Source: Macrocystis pyrifera
Taxonomy: Eukaryota > Sar > Phaeophyceae > Laminariales > Laminariaceae
DNA length: 64,000 nucleotides
Direction of reading: 5' to 3'
Assembly (NCBI GenBank): GCA_031763025.1
Contig: JASSKH010000043.1
Coordinates: forward strand, 1,012,501-1,076,500
Position 1 is the stretch's first letter. Each line of letters starts with the position of its first letter. A program made the position numbers and the translations under genes. The notes under the pieces are model-generated. The model was not told where the DNA came from and did no database searches. It saw nothing but the letters and a program-made list of their open reading frames with translations. Below are positions 44,236 through 55,411 of this stretch, piece by piece.

Positions 44236-45700
44236 ACCTAGAGTAGAATGCAGTAATCGTAACGCTGCTCTCCCTGACTACACCACCGCTCTGGGTGCTG
44301 GGTCGGGTCGCCAATGGAACTAGACGTTATGCCCCACCGGTAGACGAATTCAGGTTATATTTGGTGTCGATCCGCATGCAAGCACACTCGTTGCTCGTCT
44401 CTTCGTTTTATCGCTATATCACATGAATGCTCATTCAACAACGAGTGCATGCATGCCTTTCGACGACCAAACATAATCTCGAATCCAAACGCCAGCGGGT
44501 TGTAATGAAAGGAATCTCGGAGACCCCACCCCCCAACCTAGAGTAGAATGCAGTAATCGCAGCGCTGCTGCTCCCTGACCACACCACCGCTCTGGGTGCT
44601 GGGTCGGATCTCCAATGGAACTAGACGTTATGGCCCGCCCGTAGACGAATCCAGATTATATTTGGTCTTGAATCGCATGCAAGCACACTCGTCGCTCTTC
44701 TATACGTCTATCGCTCGCTGTGCTTTTATGCATGCCACATCGCATATCACATGAATGCTCGTCCACCGACGAATGCATGCATGCCTTTCAAAGACCAAAC
44801 ATATTCTCGAATTCACACACGAGCGGAATGTAATGAAAGGAACCTCGGAGACCCCACCGCTCCCGAACCCACGTTTCTCATTGAATCAGCCGGAGCAACG
44901 TGGTTCCCCGTCAACATCTCCATTCATTCCCCAGAAATTGTTTTTTTCTTTAGCGCAGAAACTGCCGGGGTCGGGTCGCCACAGGAACTCGACGTTATTC
45001 TCTGCCCGTAGACGAACTCAGATTATATTTGGTCGTGAATCGCATGCAAGCACACCCTCCGCTCGTCGTCTATCCATCTATCGCTCGCTGTGCTTGTGTT
45101 AATGCCTCTTCGCATATCACATGAATGTTCATTCACCAACGATTGTATGCATGCCTTTCGACGACCAAACATATTCTCGAATTCAAACACGAGCGGAATG
45201 TAATGAAGGGAACCTCGGAGACACCCTTGCCGAAGCCGCGTTTCCTACTGAATCAACCCGAGCAACGTGGCTCCCCGTCAACACCCTAATTCGTTCTCCA
45301 AGAAACTGTTCTCTTGCACAGCAACCGCTGGGATCGGGTCGCCACAGTAACTCGACGATATAGCCATCTCGTACACAACTTCAGATTATATTTGGTCTTG
45401 AATCGCATGCAAGCACACTCGTCGCTCTTCTACACGTCTATCGCTCGCTGTGGTTGTATGCATGCCACATCGCATATTACATGTATGCTCGTTCACCGAC
45501 GAATGCATGCATGCTTTTCAACGACCAAACACATTCTCGAATTCACACACGAGCGGAATGTAATGAAAGGAACCTCGGACACTCCACCCCTCCCGAACCC
45601 AAGTTTCTCAGCGAATCAGCCGGAGCAACCTGGTCCCTTGTCAGCATCTATATTCATTCTCAAGGAGTTATTTGTTCTCTTGCGCGGCAACACGCGCTAA
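44236..45700 (+). repeat. Satellite with 300-370-base units, about 4.5 copies
   Basis: Units share GAATGCAGTAATCG, CAGATTATATTTGGTC, CGCATGCAAGCACACTCG, GAATGCATGCATGCCTTTC and CGGAATGTAATGAAAGGAA. The first two begin at 44236 and 44535 (299 apart). The later ones are about 360-370 apart because they carry an extra 60-70 bases (GAATCAGCCGGAGCAACGTGG...). Open frames here are by-products. Confidence 0.9.
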
Positions 45701-46608
45701 ACGAGGTTGGAAGACGGCCGAAGTATTAACAATCTCCAATGGTAGTGATGCTGCTCCCTGACTACACCGCTCTAAAGAAACTTATAGCTACTAGGGAAGA
45801 CGAAAGCAACATCAACAAGGAAACCAATCAAGGAACCTCCAGCATCGCCAACAAACAAAGGGGAAGCACTCCTCACAACGCTGGACCCAAATACAATATC
45901 CAACAGAAGAGGAAGGTCGCATTACGCTCACGTGTCTACGGAGACTGATGCAGTGCAACGCGAGTTGAATGCAAACACAACCAAGTGAACCAAAGAAAGT
46001 CTAAGCTAAGTGCTCTGCGACACCCGTCCTGTCGACCCCCAGCCCTTGGGTTTCATGGTGGACTCAGGGTGATCGAAGTGCATTCCGGGAGATCGGAATG
46101 TTTGAAAAACTGTGGAATGATGTTCATCATGGTTTTCTACCATCTCACATTCAAGCTTGGATATTATTTTATCGTATACCAGATACGTGTGTACACCTGT
46201 TTTTTGTTGTTGGTTGGCAACCAGTACTATTGCCGCGATGATTTGACTACATCTGAAGTAATAGACCGATCGTCGCACGTAGGTTGTGCATCTCTCGCAC
46301 GACACCGAGACGGCGGAACAACGATACAGTATGCACACCCAATGAAAAGTACGACGCACGTTTGACCTTCTTCGAAGCCCACGGTTCCACCATTGTTTGT
46401 GTTGCATACCAACCGAGCGTTGTGCTCGGGACCAGGTACAACACTTGAAGGACTGAACACCGAGCAATAATGAAACGTAGAAGGAAAACTTGAGCAGATG
46501 GAGAATGGGTACGCAAGCCCTCGTGGGACACGGGTCACACGGGCTGAGATAGTTTCAGCTGGGCGTGATGATGAGCTTGCACTCAACAGAGGGAGGGGTG
46601 GTTTGCTG
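45701..46608. other. Intergenic, nothing recognised
   Basis: Short open frames (69, 126 and, on the minus strand, 153 codons) show no motif. Confidence 0.35.
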
Positions 46609-46760
46609 TGTCGGGAGGGTTCGGGCTGTATGATAGGTATACAATGCAGCCAAGCCTGACCACTACCAGGCTAACAGGTGTTGTTAAGGTCTTATTTATA
46701 GTATGTTGGGCTAAAGGTAAACGGTTAACCAATCGCCTACCCAATCTAAGCCTCATAACA
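46609..46760 (-). repeat. Short LTR remnant with polypurine tract
   Basis: In minus-strand sense a 152-base TGTTATGAGG...CA sequence is directly preceded by a polypurine tract (CATGGGGGGAGAG, 46761-46773), the standard 3' junction of copia-type elements. About 100 bases of inner sequence remain. No partner LTR was found. The short LTR would suit a small non-autonomous (TRIM-like) element. Confidence 0.5.
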
Positions 46761-46904
46761 CTCTCCCCCCATGTTGTTGATGTTTTCCCAGGAACGGAAC
46801 GGATGTACGGGTCGACGCGTGACACCAACACGCGGTTCCAATTTCTGGGGATCCAGAAGAACTTCTTCAGATTCTTGACATGAGGAAATTCACTTTCCTT
46901 TAAA

Positions 46905-46985
46905 AACCGATTTCATTGTGGACGTGAGATTCGAACTCACGACCAACTAACCATGTCCTGCCGACGACGCCAGTGTTAAGTGTTA
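46905..46985 (-). mobile_element. tRNA-like SINE head
   Basis: The minus strand carries a perfect T arm (GTGAG TTCGAAT CTCAC) with a degenerate D-arm side (CAGGACATGGTTAGTTGG). The 5' acceptor arm does not pair with CGTCCAC. It differs from the 17-kb SINE family outside the T arm, so it is probably another tRNA-derived SINE fragment or part of the adjacent short element. Confidence 0.45.
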
Positions 46986-47411
46986 GGCAGTATGGACCTA
47001 GGGACCGACTACTGCTAGCAGGTTGAAGCCTTTGGCTTTGTTCTGGTCATTCACACGAGGGGCTTGCTGGTGGTATAAGCTCTTGTGTTAGTTGCTGTTT
47101 GCCTCGCCAGATGTGTTCTGAACGAAGGGGCGAGGCGCTCATCACAAAAGCAGGCGACAACGCCTGCCATGTACGATGAGAGGACGGTTGCTACAAACCA
47201 TAACGCCGCAACAGGTGAGAGAGGATACCACAACACTATGTAGCGGGTGTAACACAACCGAAGGTTTGTTTTTTCTCGTTGTTCTGATGTTGTGCCCACA
47301 GTCGAAAAGGCTGATATTTTTCGTACTGTAAGGTCTACCTTAAGCGAAAAAATCGCGGGGGGAGGCGCACGGGTTGCAGTTATTCAGTCACGGAGTGGGT
47401 TATTACCACAC

Positions 47412-47705
47412 CACAAGCAAGATTTGTCTGGACCTTGGGCCCATCGCTCTAGCTTCTATTGGGGTGGGGCTATTTACCTTTGTCTCGATACATACGTAAG
47501 TGTACAGAAAAGATCCATTTGAACAAGTCGAAAAACACATACCCGGAGGATGTATGTATATATGGTATTCATACTACTTGAACTTCACCTGGTAGGACGT
47601 ATGGCAAGATCTCTCTGGATCCTCGGGCCTACTATTCTTTTTGCTTCGACTAGGTTGGAGATACTTACCTTTTTTCCTACATATGTACAGCAGTGTGCAT
47701 CTTAC
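47412..47705 (+). repeat. Duplicated hydrophobic exon-like segment, 2 copies
   Basis: 47421-47510 and 47604-47695 are paralogous (CAAGAT.T.TCTGGA.C.TGGGCC..., then A.TTACCTTT...). The first reads ICLDLGPIALASIGVGLFTF up to a GTAAGT donor, a membrane helix. The second is shifted. This looks like a decayed tandem exon duplication of an unknown membrane-protein gene. Confidence 0.4.
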
Positions 47706-48954
47706 TACCGCAGCAGAGCATCACGCAGCTGCCTCCCGGCCGGAAGTATCGCTATAAAGCTGTTCAGCTGTGGAGTACAGCAACAAGCAGGCCATCATTT
47801 GGGTGGAAGCACCATAAGAAAGCTACGTTGAAACTGATAACTGCCAGAAGTAACGACAAGTATTTAAAAAATATGCTATCATATAGCTCGTGTTATGGTG
47901 TTCTCGTACCCGGTGCGTGGGCATGGAACTTGCTTTACCTATAAATCTGCGATTATTTCTGATTGATATCAGTCTGCACACAATTATTAATAGTATCCCT
48001 CTAATGTAAGAAATCAGAACGAACAATGGGTTGTACTGGTGTAGTTTTGTTGAAAGGACGGTATGTGAAGACAACACACACATATTACCGTAGTTACAAA
48101 CCATATTCGAGGGATCGCAATACAGGGATAGTACCACAAGCGTATACATATGACCGTTACATTCTCCAGGCTTACTGCAAAGTAAATTTTCTTCAAATTA
48201 CTCGTATGCGAAGTATATTCAGTATTTTCTGTATACCGAGCAGCCTCACACAGGCTTAGTTTAGTCTTGGCAGACACGCCACATACTTCTGTACACTATG
48301 CTGCCGAGGTAAGCGATGAGATAACTACCGCTGTGAATGTTCTACGACACTACTGTACTTTAGAGTTTATGCTACGGCCGAAGATTCGATTAACCTTTCA
48401 AATCTGCTAAACATGTCAAGAGCACAGACAGGCAATGATTCGATTACCTTTAAGGCCTCCATGTATTGACCCCGGATCTGGGTCGTGCTATTAATATGAG
48501 ATACTCGCGTTGGTTTTGATCATGGTTGTCATTGGTTCCTTTTTATTTAATCCAAGGACCCCCTATGGTCTACAAAAGTACTGTAAATTTGTCGCTGTCG
48601 TTATTAGCGTGGGTCCTGGAGCTCAAACCTCACGATTGGTGAGGCTATGATTTTCGCAATATATACAAAGTGTGGGGGGAGCATAACGCATGCCGGGAGT
48701 GCGAGTTTATAGAGCGTGTTCTTGAATGTCTATGCTAAATAATCTTGAAAGGCCAACGATTTGCTTTTTCTTTCCTTCTCTCCCTCCTTCTTTGTCTTCT
48801 CTCTGGATATAGTAAGCGTTGTACTATTGTTCATTTTGCTGGTTCTTGTGTCGTCTGCCACATCTTCTGGGGGGCACGACATTTGTTTCGCACCAACCGT
48901 ACACGTATTATACTTGTATCTGGTATGTATTTCCAAATGCGTACGAAAAAGAGT
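47706..48954. other. Intergenic, nothing recognised
   Basis: No protein family or notable repeat on either strand. Confidence 0.4.
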
Positions 48955-48956
48955 CG

Positions 48957-49052
48957 TTTTAGTACTTTGACCTGTTCGGTCCTGACGACCATTATTTCAC
49001 CTATATGGGGATCAACATAACCTTAAATCAAACACACAGCGGTGGTCCTGTA
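48957..49052 (+). repeat. Dispersed repeat of about 95 bases, copy 1
   Basis: Shares AGTACTTTGACCTGTTCGGT, TTTCACCTATATGGGGATCA and CAGCGGTGGTCCTGTA with 52775-52868, in the same orientation and order. A (AT)n run follows at 49060-49075. Confidence 0.75.
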
Positions 49053-49216
49053 GCAGTATATATATATATATATTATACAAGGCTTTCCTTCGGAGTGGGT
49101 ATTCCGTCGTTTCGTGTACATAAATCTGCAATTAATTGGCGACATAGCCCAAAGCCAACCAAACTAAATGTATTTGTGTAAGAAACGGTGAAGGATGTAA
49201 TAATCGCGTTTATTTA

Positions 49217-50989
49217 TTAATGTAATGTGAAACGTAAGATCGGGTGACGCAAGAGCAAGAATGGCATTCGTCTAATAATAAGAATAACATATTTCATCAG
49301 TGTGGGGAGAGAGTGGAGTAGTAGTGCTTGGCATGTGGATGATATACAACATACAGGCTGTTGTTTAAAGGAAGGTTTGGGACAGGAGAGAAAGCAGCAG
49401 TGCCGGCAACGACAACGGTTATGGAAATGTTGTGCCTGGTATAGTTGCTGGGCGGCCGTGATTTCGATGTAACCAGCATAGGAGTTTGGATGAGACATGA
49501 TATGTAAAGTCTTCCAGGATGCTGTAGTAACGAGGCGGGAGGCCCAGAATGTGGATCTGTTCGCCGTTGAACCCGTTGGATACGTGTAGGAAGAAATAAT
49601 CGTGATTTTGGGAAATGTGGGAAACAATTTGTTTCCTTTCGTTCGTCCTGGATGGCGACAGTCTGCTTGGCGTACTGCTACGGAATTCCGCGAAGCCCTG
49701 GAGCAGGCGAAATGGAAGGGAGTCTTTTTGCGGTTGATGATGATGTCTCCGTCTTTGATGGTGGAGTCCGTTAGGCGGCAGTTGTAGCACTTGCCACGGA
49801 CCTGGTCGAAGTAAACATGTAGGGTGCGCGGGGCGGGAGTGGCGTGCAGGGAATGGCGGGGGAGGGGGAAGGCGGGGGGGGGGGGCAGAGTTCATTATTT
49901 GTACTACTCTTACAGCGGCACAACAGCAGTACGTAATCGCTTGCTATACGACGGCAGCAGCAGCAGCAGAAGCAGCAAGTGCGTAATTTCATTGACGATA
50001 CAGAAATAAGTAGACGCACAAGTGTAGTATAGTACACACACAAATCACGTCCAGCATGATGTACGGCAACAACGCAGCAGCACCACAAAAAAAAACATTG
50101 ACGATACAGAAATATGTACACACGCACAAGTTTAAGTGTAATAGACACACAAATCATGTCCAGCATGATGTACGGCCACAACGCAGCAGCGCCACAAAAC
50201 GACCAGGAAACACAATTATCCGAGTACATACAAACATGCGGCAGCACTAAAAGCAGAGCAGCAGCAGCAGCAGAAGCAGCAACGGATCGCCACAGCGTTG
50301 GCAGCAGCAGCGTAGCAACGATATGAAAAGAAGGGAGAAAAAAAGTATGTACCCCGAGGCCGTCCGAAAAGTATTTTTGGTACGTCACTATAGACCCACC
50401 TCCGCATGCTGTACGGCAACAACGCAGCAGCATAGCAACAAAACGAATCACGAGAAAACGTAGTACGTACGCAAAATGCAGGAGCAAAACGACCAAAATA
50501 ATTTTTTTACGTATCAAAAAAGCCATTTGGGTACAAAAATGGCCAATAAAAACAATAATCCGCGTTGGCAGCAGCAGCATAGCAACGATATCAAATAAGG
50601 AAGAAAAAAAGTATGTACCCTGGTATGCCGCAATCGCAAAACCTACGGAATTTCATTGACGATACCGAAATATGTACACACACAAGTGCAGCATGATGTA
50701 CGGCAACAACGCAGCAGCACCACAGCAGCAGCATAGCAACGATATAGATGAAAATAACCAAGCCAAAAACGAGAAATTGCAGTACGTACGCAAAATGCAG
50801 GAGCAAAACGACAAAAAATATTTTTTCACGTATCAAAAGGAACTATTTGGGTACAAAAACGACCAAGAAAAACAGTAATCCGAGTACATACGAACATTCA
50901 GCGGATATTGCGGCAGCATTTGCAGCAGCAGCAGCAGAAGCAGCTACAGCATTAGCAGCAGCAGAAGCTGCAACGAATCGCCGCAGCGT

Positions 50990-51042
<53 letters not shown>

Positions 51043-51968
51043 CAACGATATGAAAATAAGGAAGAAAAAAAGCATGTACCCTGGTATGCCGCCATCGCAA
51101 AACCTACGGAATTGATGATCCGAAAATATGTACGCTTCCAGCATGATGCACGGCAACAACGCAGCAGCACTACATACGGCAGCAGCAAGTGCACAGGAGC
51201 AGCAGGTGCACAGCACGGCAACAACGCACCAGCACTACGGCAGCAGCGAGTGCACCGGATAAGCAGGTGCACAGCAGCAGCAACACTCATGGCGTGGCGC
51301 TGACACAGCAGCAGCAGCAGCAGCGGCAGCCGAAAACGAGCAAAATGAGTACGTGGGGTCACCAAAACATGTACACACAGAAATCGTGTGCTTCACGTCC
51401 CGCAAACAGTTGTGCATGTGCGCGTTCGCGTGCACTGTGTGTAAGAGGAGCCGACCCAACGCACGAAGGGGAAAGAACGAGCATGGATGATTCAAAAAAA
51501 AAAAACGCTTTGACGTAGGTTTGTATGCAAAAAGGCAATTGAAAACCCTTAAAAGACGTGGCAACATACAGCATGCACAATAGACGTAAGACACTCACCA
51601 CCGTCAGCAGTCTCGAGGGAGTACGAGACAGTCCCTTCCTTGATCGGGCGAGCACAGAACTCGCAGTCGGTTGCCCGGTCAGGATGATCCCGCCACCACG
51701 CACGTGGGATCCTTGCAGGTGGCGAAGGCCACGTTTTTGCCACCAGGCGCGGAGTTCTTGACCAAGTGCTGGTCCGTGCACTGGTCGCAAACAACAGCCG
51801 GCACCAGGTCGGTCGTTGTCGTTGCCGCTCTCTTGCCAGAGGGCGAGGACCACGCGCCTCTCGACGAGGGGGAGGTGAGCTTAGGGGGCGTGGAGAAGGG
51901 AGAGGCGGGGGTTGCAGCACCAGCAGGTTCGCCACCGACAGCAGCAGCTTGGCCGCCGACAGCTGCAC
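49217..51968 (-). CDS. Candidate zinc-finger gene, broken or partly resolved exons
   Basis: Three Cys-rich coding segments lie on the minus strand. (1) 51968-51679: an Ala/Gly/Ser/Pro-rich leader, then VVCDQCTDQHLVKNSAPGG and AFATCKDPTC (C-x2-C...C-x4-C), ending at a stop. (2) About 51700-51599 in another frame: CEFCARPIKEGTVSYSLETA to a GTGAGT donor. (3) From 49801 after a TTCGACCAG acceptor: GKCYNCRLTDSTIKDGD and INRKKTPFHFAC, a C-x2-C-x21-H-x2-C finger as in LIM or PARP-type zinc fingers; that frame stays open to 49217. Segments 2 and 3 are similar (CxxC...IK.G...), suggesting repeated treble-clef modules. The frame change between 1 and 2 and the phase mismatch between 2 and 3 mean a missed exon, an error or a pseudogene. 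A DNA- or protein-binding role is possible; no family is assigned. Confidence 0.4.
49885..51345 (+). repeat. CAG-rich compound repeat field
   Basis: (CAG/CAA)n tracts alternate with repeated blocks: GTACGGCAACAACGCAGCAG (49 kb end, 50.06, 50.17, 50.41, 50.70 and 51.15 kb), GAAGAAAAAAAGTATGTACC and TAGCAACGATAT. The purest tract, 50992-51040, has about 16 uninterrupted CAG units. All large open frames here on either strand are repeat artefacts. It lies inside the candidate zinc-finger gene, presumably in an intron. Confidence 0.85.
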
Positions 51969-52039
51969 CTATCTATGCCGTTCGTCGAAGGCGAGACGCC
52001 TCTTTTAGGCGCCGTGCGAAGAGCTGTCTATTGGTTGGC

Positions 52040-52195
52040 AGTTTGCGGAAGAAGAAAGAAGAAAAGGTTGTTTGGCTGTTTAGCGAAGAAGAAAGAAGAA
52101 AGGTTGTTTGGCTGTTCGGCTGTTTCAAAGAAGGAAGAAAGGTTGTTTGGCTGTTCGGCTGTTTCAAAGAAGAAGGGCTGTTTGCGAAGAGCTGT
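52040..52195 (+). repeat. Minisatellite, about 36-45-base unit x3-4
   Basis: Repeats of GAAGAAAGAAGAAAGGTTG, TTTGGCTGTTCGGCTGTTTC and close variants. Confidence 0.8.
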
Positions 52196-52261
52196 CTATC
52201 AGTCGGTCTGTCTGCCAAGAGCTAGCAAGTGACAACGACCTCAAAAATCGTAATTATAGTT

Positions 52262-52593
52262 GTATCTATATATATTTTTAATCATCACTTTTACTTTCCA
52301 GCCCACTCGTAGGAGGTTTTACCCCCGACGATCTTCTGGACAAGCCGTGGTCACAGGTGTCGTCCCTTCTCCCCCCCGGTACGTGCCTTTAGTTTTTATC
52401 GCGTGTAGGGTTCAGCATTCCCACTCCTCGTCGATTTTCATCGAATGTAGCCAACTCACGCTTTCGCGCTTTCCGCTTATCAATTTTTTATGCAAGAAAA
52501 AGTCCCTATGAGCATGCACTCGGTGAGACTCGAACTCACGAAATTGATCTTGACAGGCTCGCGGACCACCTACCAAGCCACCGGGGACGCCGG
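52262..52593 (-). mobile_element. tRNA-derived SINE, copy 2
   Basis: Reverse complement of the 17140-17480 element throughout. Its T arm is perfect (GTGAG TTCGAGT CTCAC) and its D side reads GGTGGCTTGGTAGGTGG. The 3' A/T-rich tail lies at the low-coordinate end. Two copies 35 kb apart in opposite directions show this is a mobile family. Confidence 0.85.
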
Positions 52594-53037
52594 TCGTATA
52601 TGAGCTTCAGCGGTTATGCCTACGATTGCCAACATGTCACTAACGTTTGTTACACAATCTGAAAACACCGACAGAGTCGTGGTCCCGGAACAACGATGCT
52701 TGAAAACGTCAACTAGTTCTATAGCGGTATATACAGTACCAATAGTTATCAAGTACCGGTATGTATGATATACTTAGTACTTTGACCTGTTCGGTCCTGA
52801 CAACCATCATTTCACCTATATGGGGATCACATAACCATAAATCAACCACACAGCGGTGGTCCTGTATTAATTGCAGCATATGAACTACAGCAGTTATGCC
52901 TACGATTGCCAGCATGCTACTAAAGTTTATTACACAATCGGAGATCACCGACATAGTCGTGGTCCCGGAACGACGGCGCCCGGAAAACGTCAACTCGCTC
53001 TATAGCCTGTATAAACAGTATCAATAGTCAAGTATAT
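52594..53037 (+). repeat. Tandem repeat of about 280 bases, interrupted by Copia-2
   Basis: 52597-52756 and 52876-53036 are similar (GTTATGCCTACGATTGCCA, GTCGTGGTCCCGGAAC, AAACGTCAACT...TCTATAGC). Between them, 52775-52868 is copy 2 of the 48957 repeat. Copia-2 begins at the end of the second unit. Confidence 0.7.
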
Positions 53038-53586
53038 TGAGGATTGGTGTGAAGTAGCGTGTATCAGCTCGAAGCTGGTGTACGCTTGGTCTCGCTTGCC
53101 GATGACCGGTCAAGACACAGAACTGATCGAGGTGCAAACGCTTGAGTTGCTGTTAGGCAGACTCGCGTGAAATCTTCGAATAGAAGAAAGATGATGGTGT
53201 TGGCGACTCCAGGCCAAGGTTGATTAGTTATTAAGCTCAGCAGACAAGCTGATGATGATGAGCAAAAGTAGAGTGAACAAGTGGGCGTGCAAACGCTCCT
53301 CTTGGCTATATACGATCTTGATGATCTTTAACAGATACATAACAGATACATATACCTCCTACGACGACGTTCGTCAGGTGATGACACACCCGAATCCGAT
53401 TACGGCCTATGACAACGTTCGTCAGGTGATGACACACCCGTACCCGACTACGGTCTATGACAACGTTCGTCAGGTGGTGACACACCCAAAATCGATCTAT
53501 TATGGATCCCTTGTACCGTATACTACCAGATATTCCGTGGTATCCAGTGACGACAAAATGATAGCTACTGTCAAGTAACATCTCCA
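53038..53586 (-). repeat. Copia-2 LTR (3' LTR in element sense)
   Basis: 549 bases, matching 58841-59389 at every position I compared. It contains a 45-base tandem repeat (2.6 units, 53363-53494) built on GACAACGTTCGTCAGGTGAT. Confidence 0.9.
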
Positions 53587-55411
53587 ATACGACCTCTCGT
53601 TACGATAACTCGTTTCAATGCTGGTAGTCCCAGGCAAACAAAACAATTAGTACGACCTCTGCGCCACATGCCATACGTGAAAAAAATGCACGCAACAAGG
53701 GCATAATTGTTGTGGTGAAAGTATTCAACTTGAACTACTGAGAGCCAACTCATTCTGCTAGAATACCCGAGGGGTTACACAAAACAAGCAGATGTAAAAT
53801 ATCCAGCTCTGCTACTTTTCTGCACGTGTTATGCAAGGTTAGCTATCAGTCCAAGAATCATCAAACCGTGAACTACATTCCAGTCAGTTAAACGATAGAG
53901 GAATACTAAATGTGTGTAGTAGTCTAAAACAGTGAATTTGTTCATCATTCCGCAACAAGAATAGGAGTGAACAAAGTATTAACGTTCCTGCCGCCCACAA
54001 AACGAAGGAACATGTTTTTGTTTTTATACTGCCAGCTTAACGCTGTAACAAGACATACTGTTATCAGAGAGACATCCTCCTCGTGTATGCTAATCTCCTG
54101 TCCGGACTCATCTAGGTGGAAAGTTCTCCTGCTATACATCCTGAAGTTCCGGAGATGATGTACTCTTTTCAACTACACATTCGAATCTAATGATTCGACT
54201 TGGTTACAATGCACCCTTGCTTGGTACAGACTGCGATTTATCTTTTTAATCTTGCACAACACCGGTTATTGTACTGCACTGCTGTAGGGAAGATTGACGG
54301 GATACGCTACCAATAAATGCAAAAAATCCAGTGATCAGTTCGCTGACCCAAGGAAAATAATTTCATATCCGCCCCGTGCAAATTGAACATGCGACAACCC
54401 ACAGCTTCGGTAAGGGAGACAATACAGTTCACGCTTCCAGTGGCTGGAGGCTCAACTTATGTTGAAGTTGGAGAGGTAGTCTTTTCCTTTCCCTCACAAC
54501 TGATGGTCGTCTCAGCTCTGCCTCCACCTTTAATTCAGCTGTCAGTGTTTGCCTCTTGGTCCCGATTATGATGGGCTCTCCGTCCAGCAAGAAGAGGATT
54601 CCTGAAGTTGGCTTGCAGTTGTACACGAAGGCCGTAGTCGTCAGTGGCTCTTGATCGTCCTGTGTCGATGTCGCAAATCCTGTCCGGGGTTTGCCCGTGG
54701 TTGTCCCTCCGCTATCGTGAGCGTGTAGACCTCCTTCAGCTGACGGTTTGTTTTCTGTGTTCTCTGTTTTGGGCTCGGCTCGTGTGGAGGCACGAGTCAG
54801 ACACAGCTCTCGAGCAGCTGACACGACCCCTGGCGAAGCAGGCGGTGATGTCTCAGCTGATACTTCGGTGATGCCAGACGATGATGATCCAGATGATGAT
54901 CTGGTGATCCCAGATGATGTTGACCCAGTGATCCCAGACGTGCATGCTCCGGTGATCCCAGATGATAGATAGATACTGATGCTCTGATGACCCCAGATGT
55001 CGTTCATCTGATGATCCCGGGTGATGCTGCTCCGGGAATGAATGGCATCGTAGTGTTTTGGTGGGGATTCGATCACCCAGTTTTCCTCCTCCGAGACTCG
55101 AAAAGGGTCTCTATTTGTGTAGGCAAAATCCACACACGTGTCCGGGGGGTCTTCCCCCGATGCCCTCTTGGCGTGCATGCTGTCGAAGGTCTCCTGGACG
55201 CTTGGATTGTGTACCGTATGGGCGGTCTCGTGATGCGGTGCATCCAGTGTGATTCACCCAGAGTGGAAGATTCAACCCCGGGCGAAGCAGCAGATAGATG
55301 CGTCCCAGGGTGAAAAAGAAGATGTTGCTCCTTGGGCACGCTGGTGATTGGGACCAGCTCGTAGACTTGATGTTCCTTAACGTTGTCCATCTCTTTGTTG
55401 ATGGCCTCTTT
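53587..55411 (-). other. Copia-2 inner region without recognised enzyme parts
   Basis: Between the integrase linker and the 3' LTR. It contains fragments resembling the linker sequence again (LTRASTR, SEEE words) and a short tandem repeat at about 54865-55020 (GATCCCAGATGATG variants, read as SGITG on the minus strand). No reverse transcriptase or RNase H motif is seen. Confidence 0.6.

Noticed and set aside
44751-45729. Several 80-130-codon frames at 44.7-45.7 kb
   Set aside because: They are repeated versions of each other within the second satellite and shift frame between units.
49771-50580. 269-codon minus-strand frame rich in Cys and Leu
   Set aside because: It is a translation of CAG/CAA tracts read backwards; composition and periodicity come from the repeat.
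53252-53578. 108-codon ORF present identically at 59055-59381
   Set aside because: Both lie wholly inside the Copia-2 LTRs; the identity is that of the LTR pair, not of duplicated genes.
54429-55178. Separate host gene in the 3' part of Copia-2
   Set aside because: Its peptide words resemble the Copia-2 linker (LTRASTR, SEEE) and short DNA repeats, so it is treated as part of the element.
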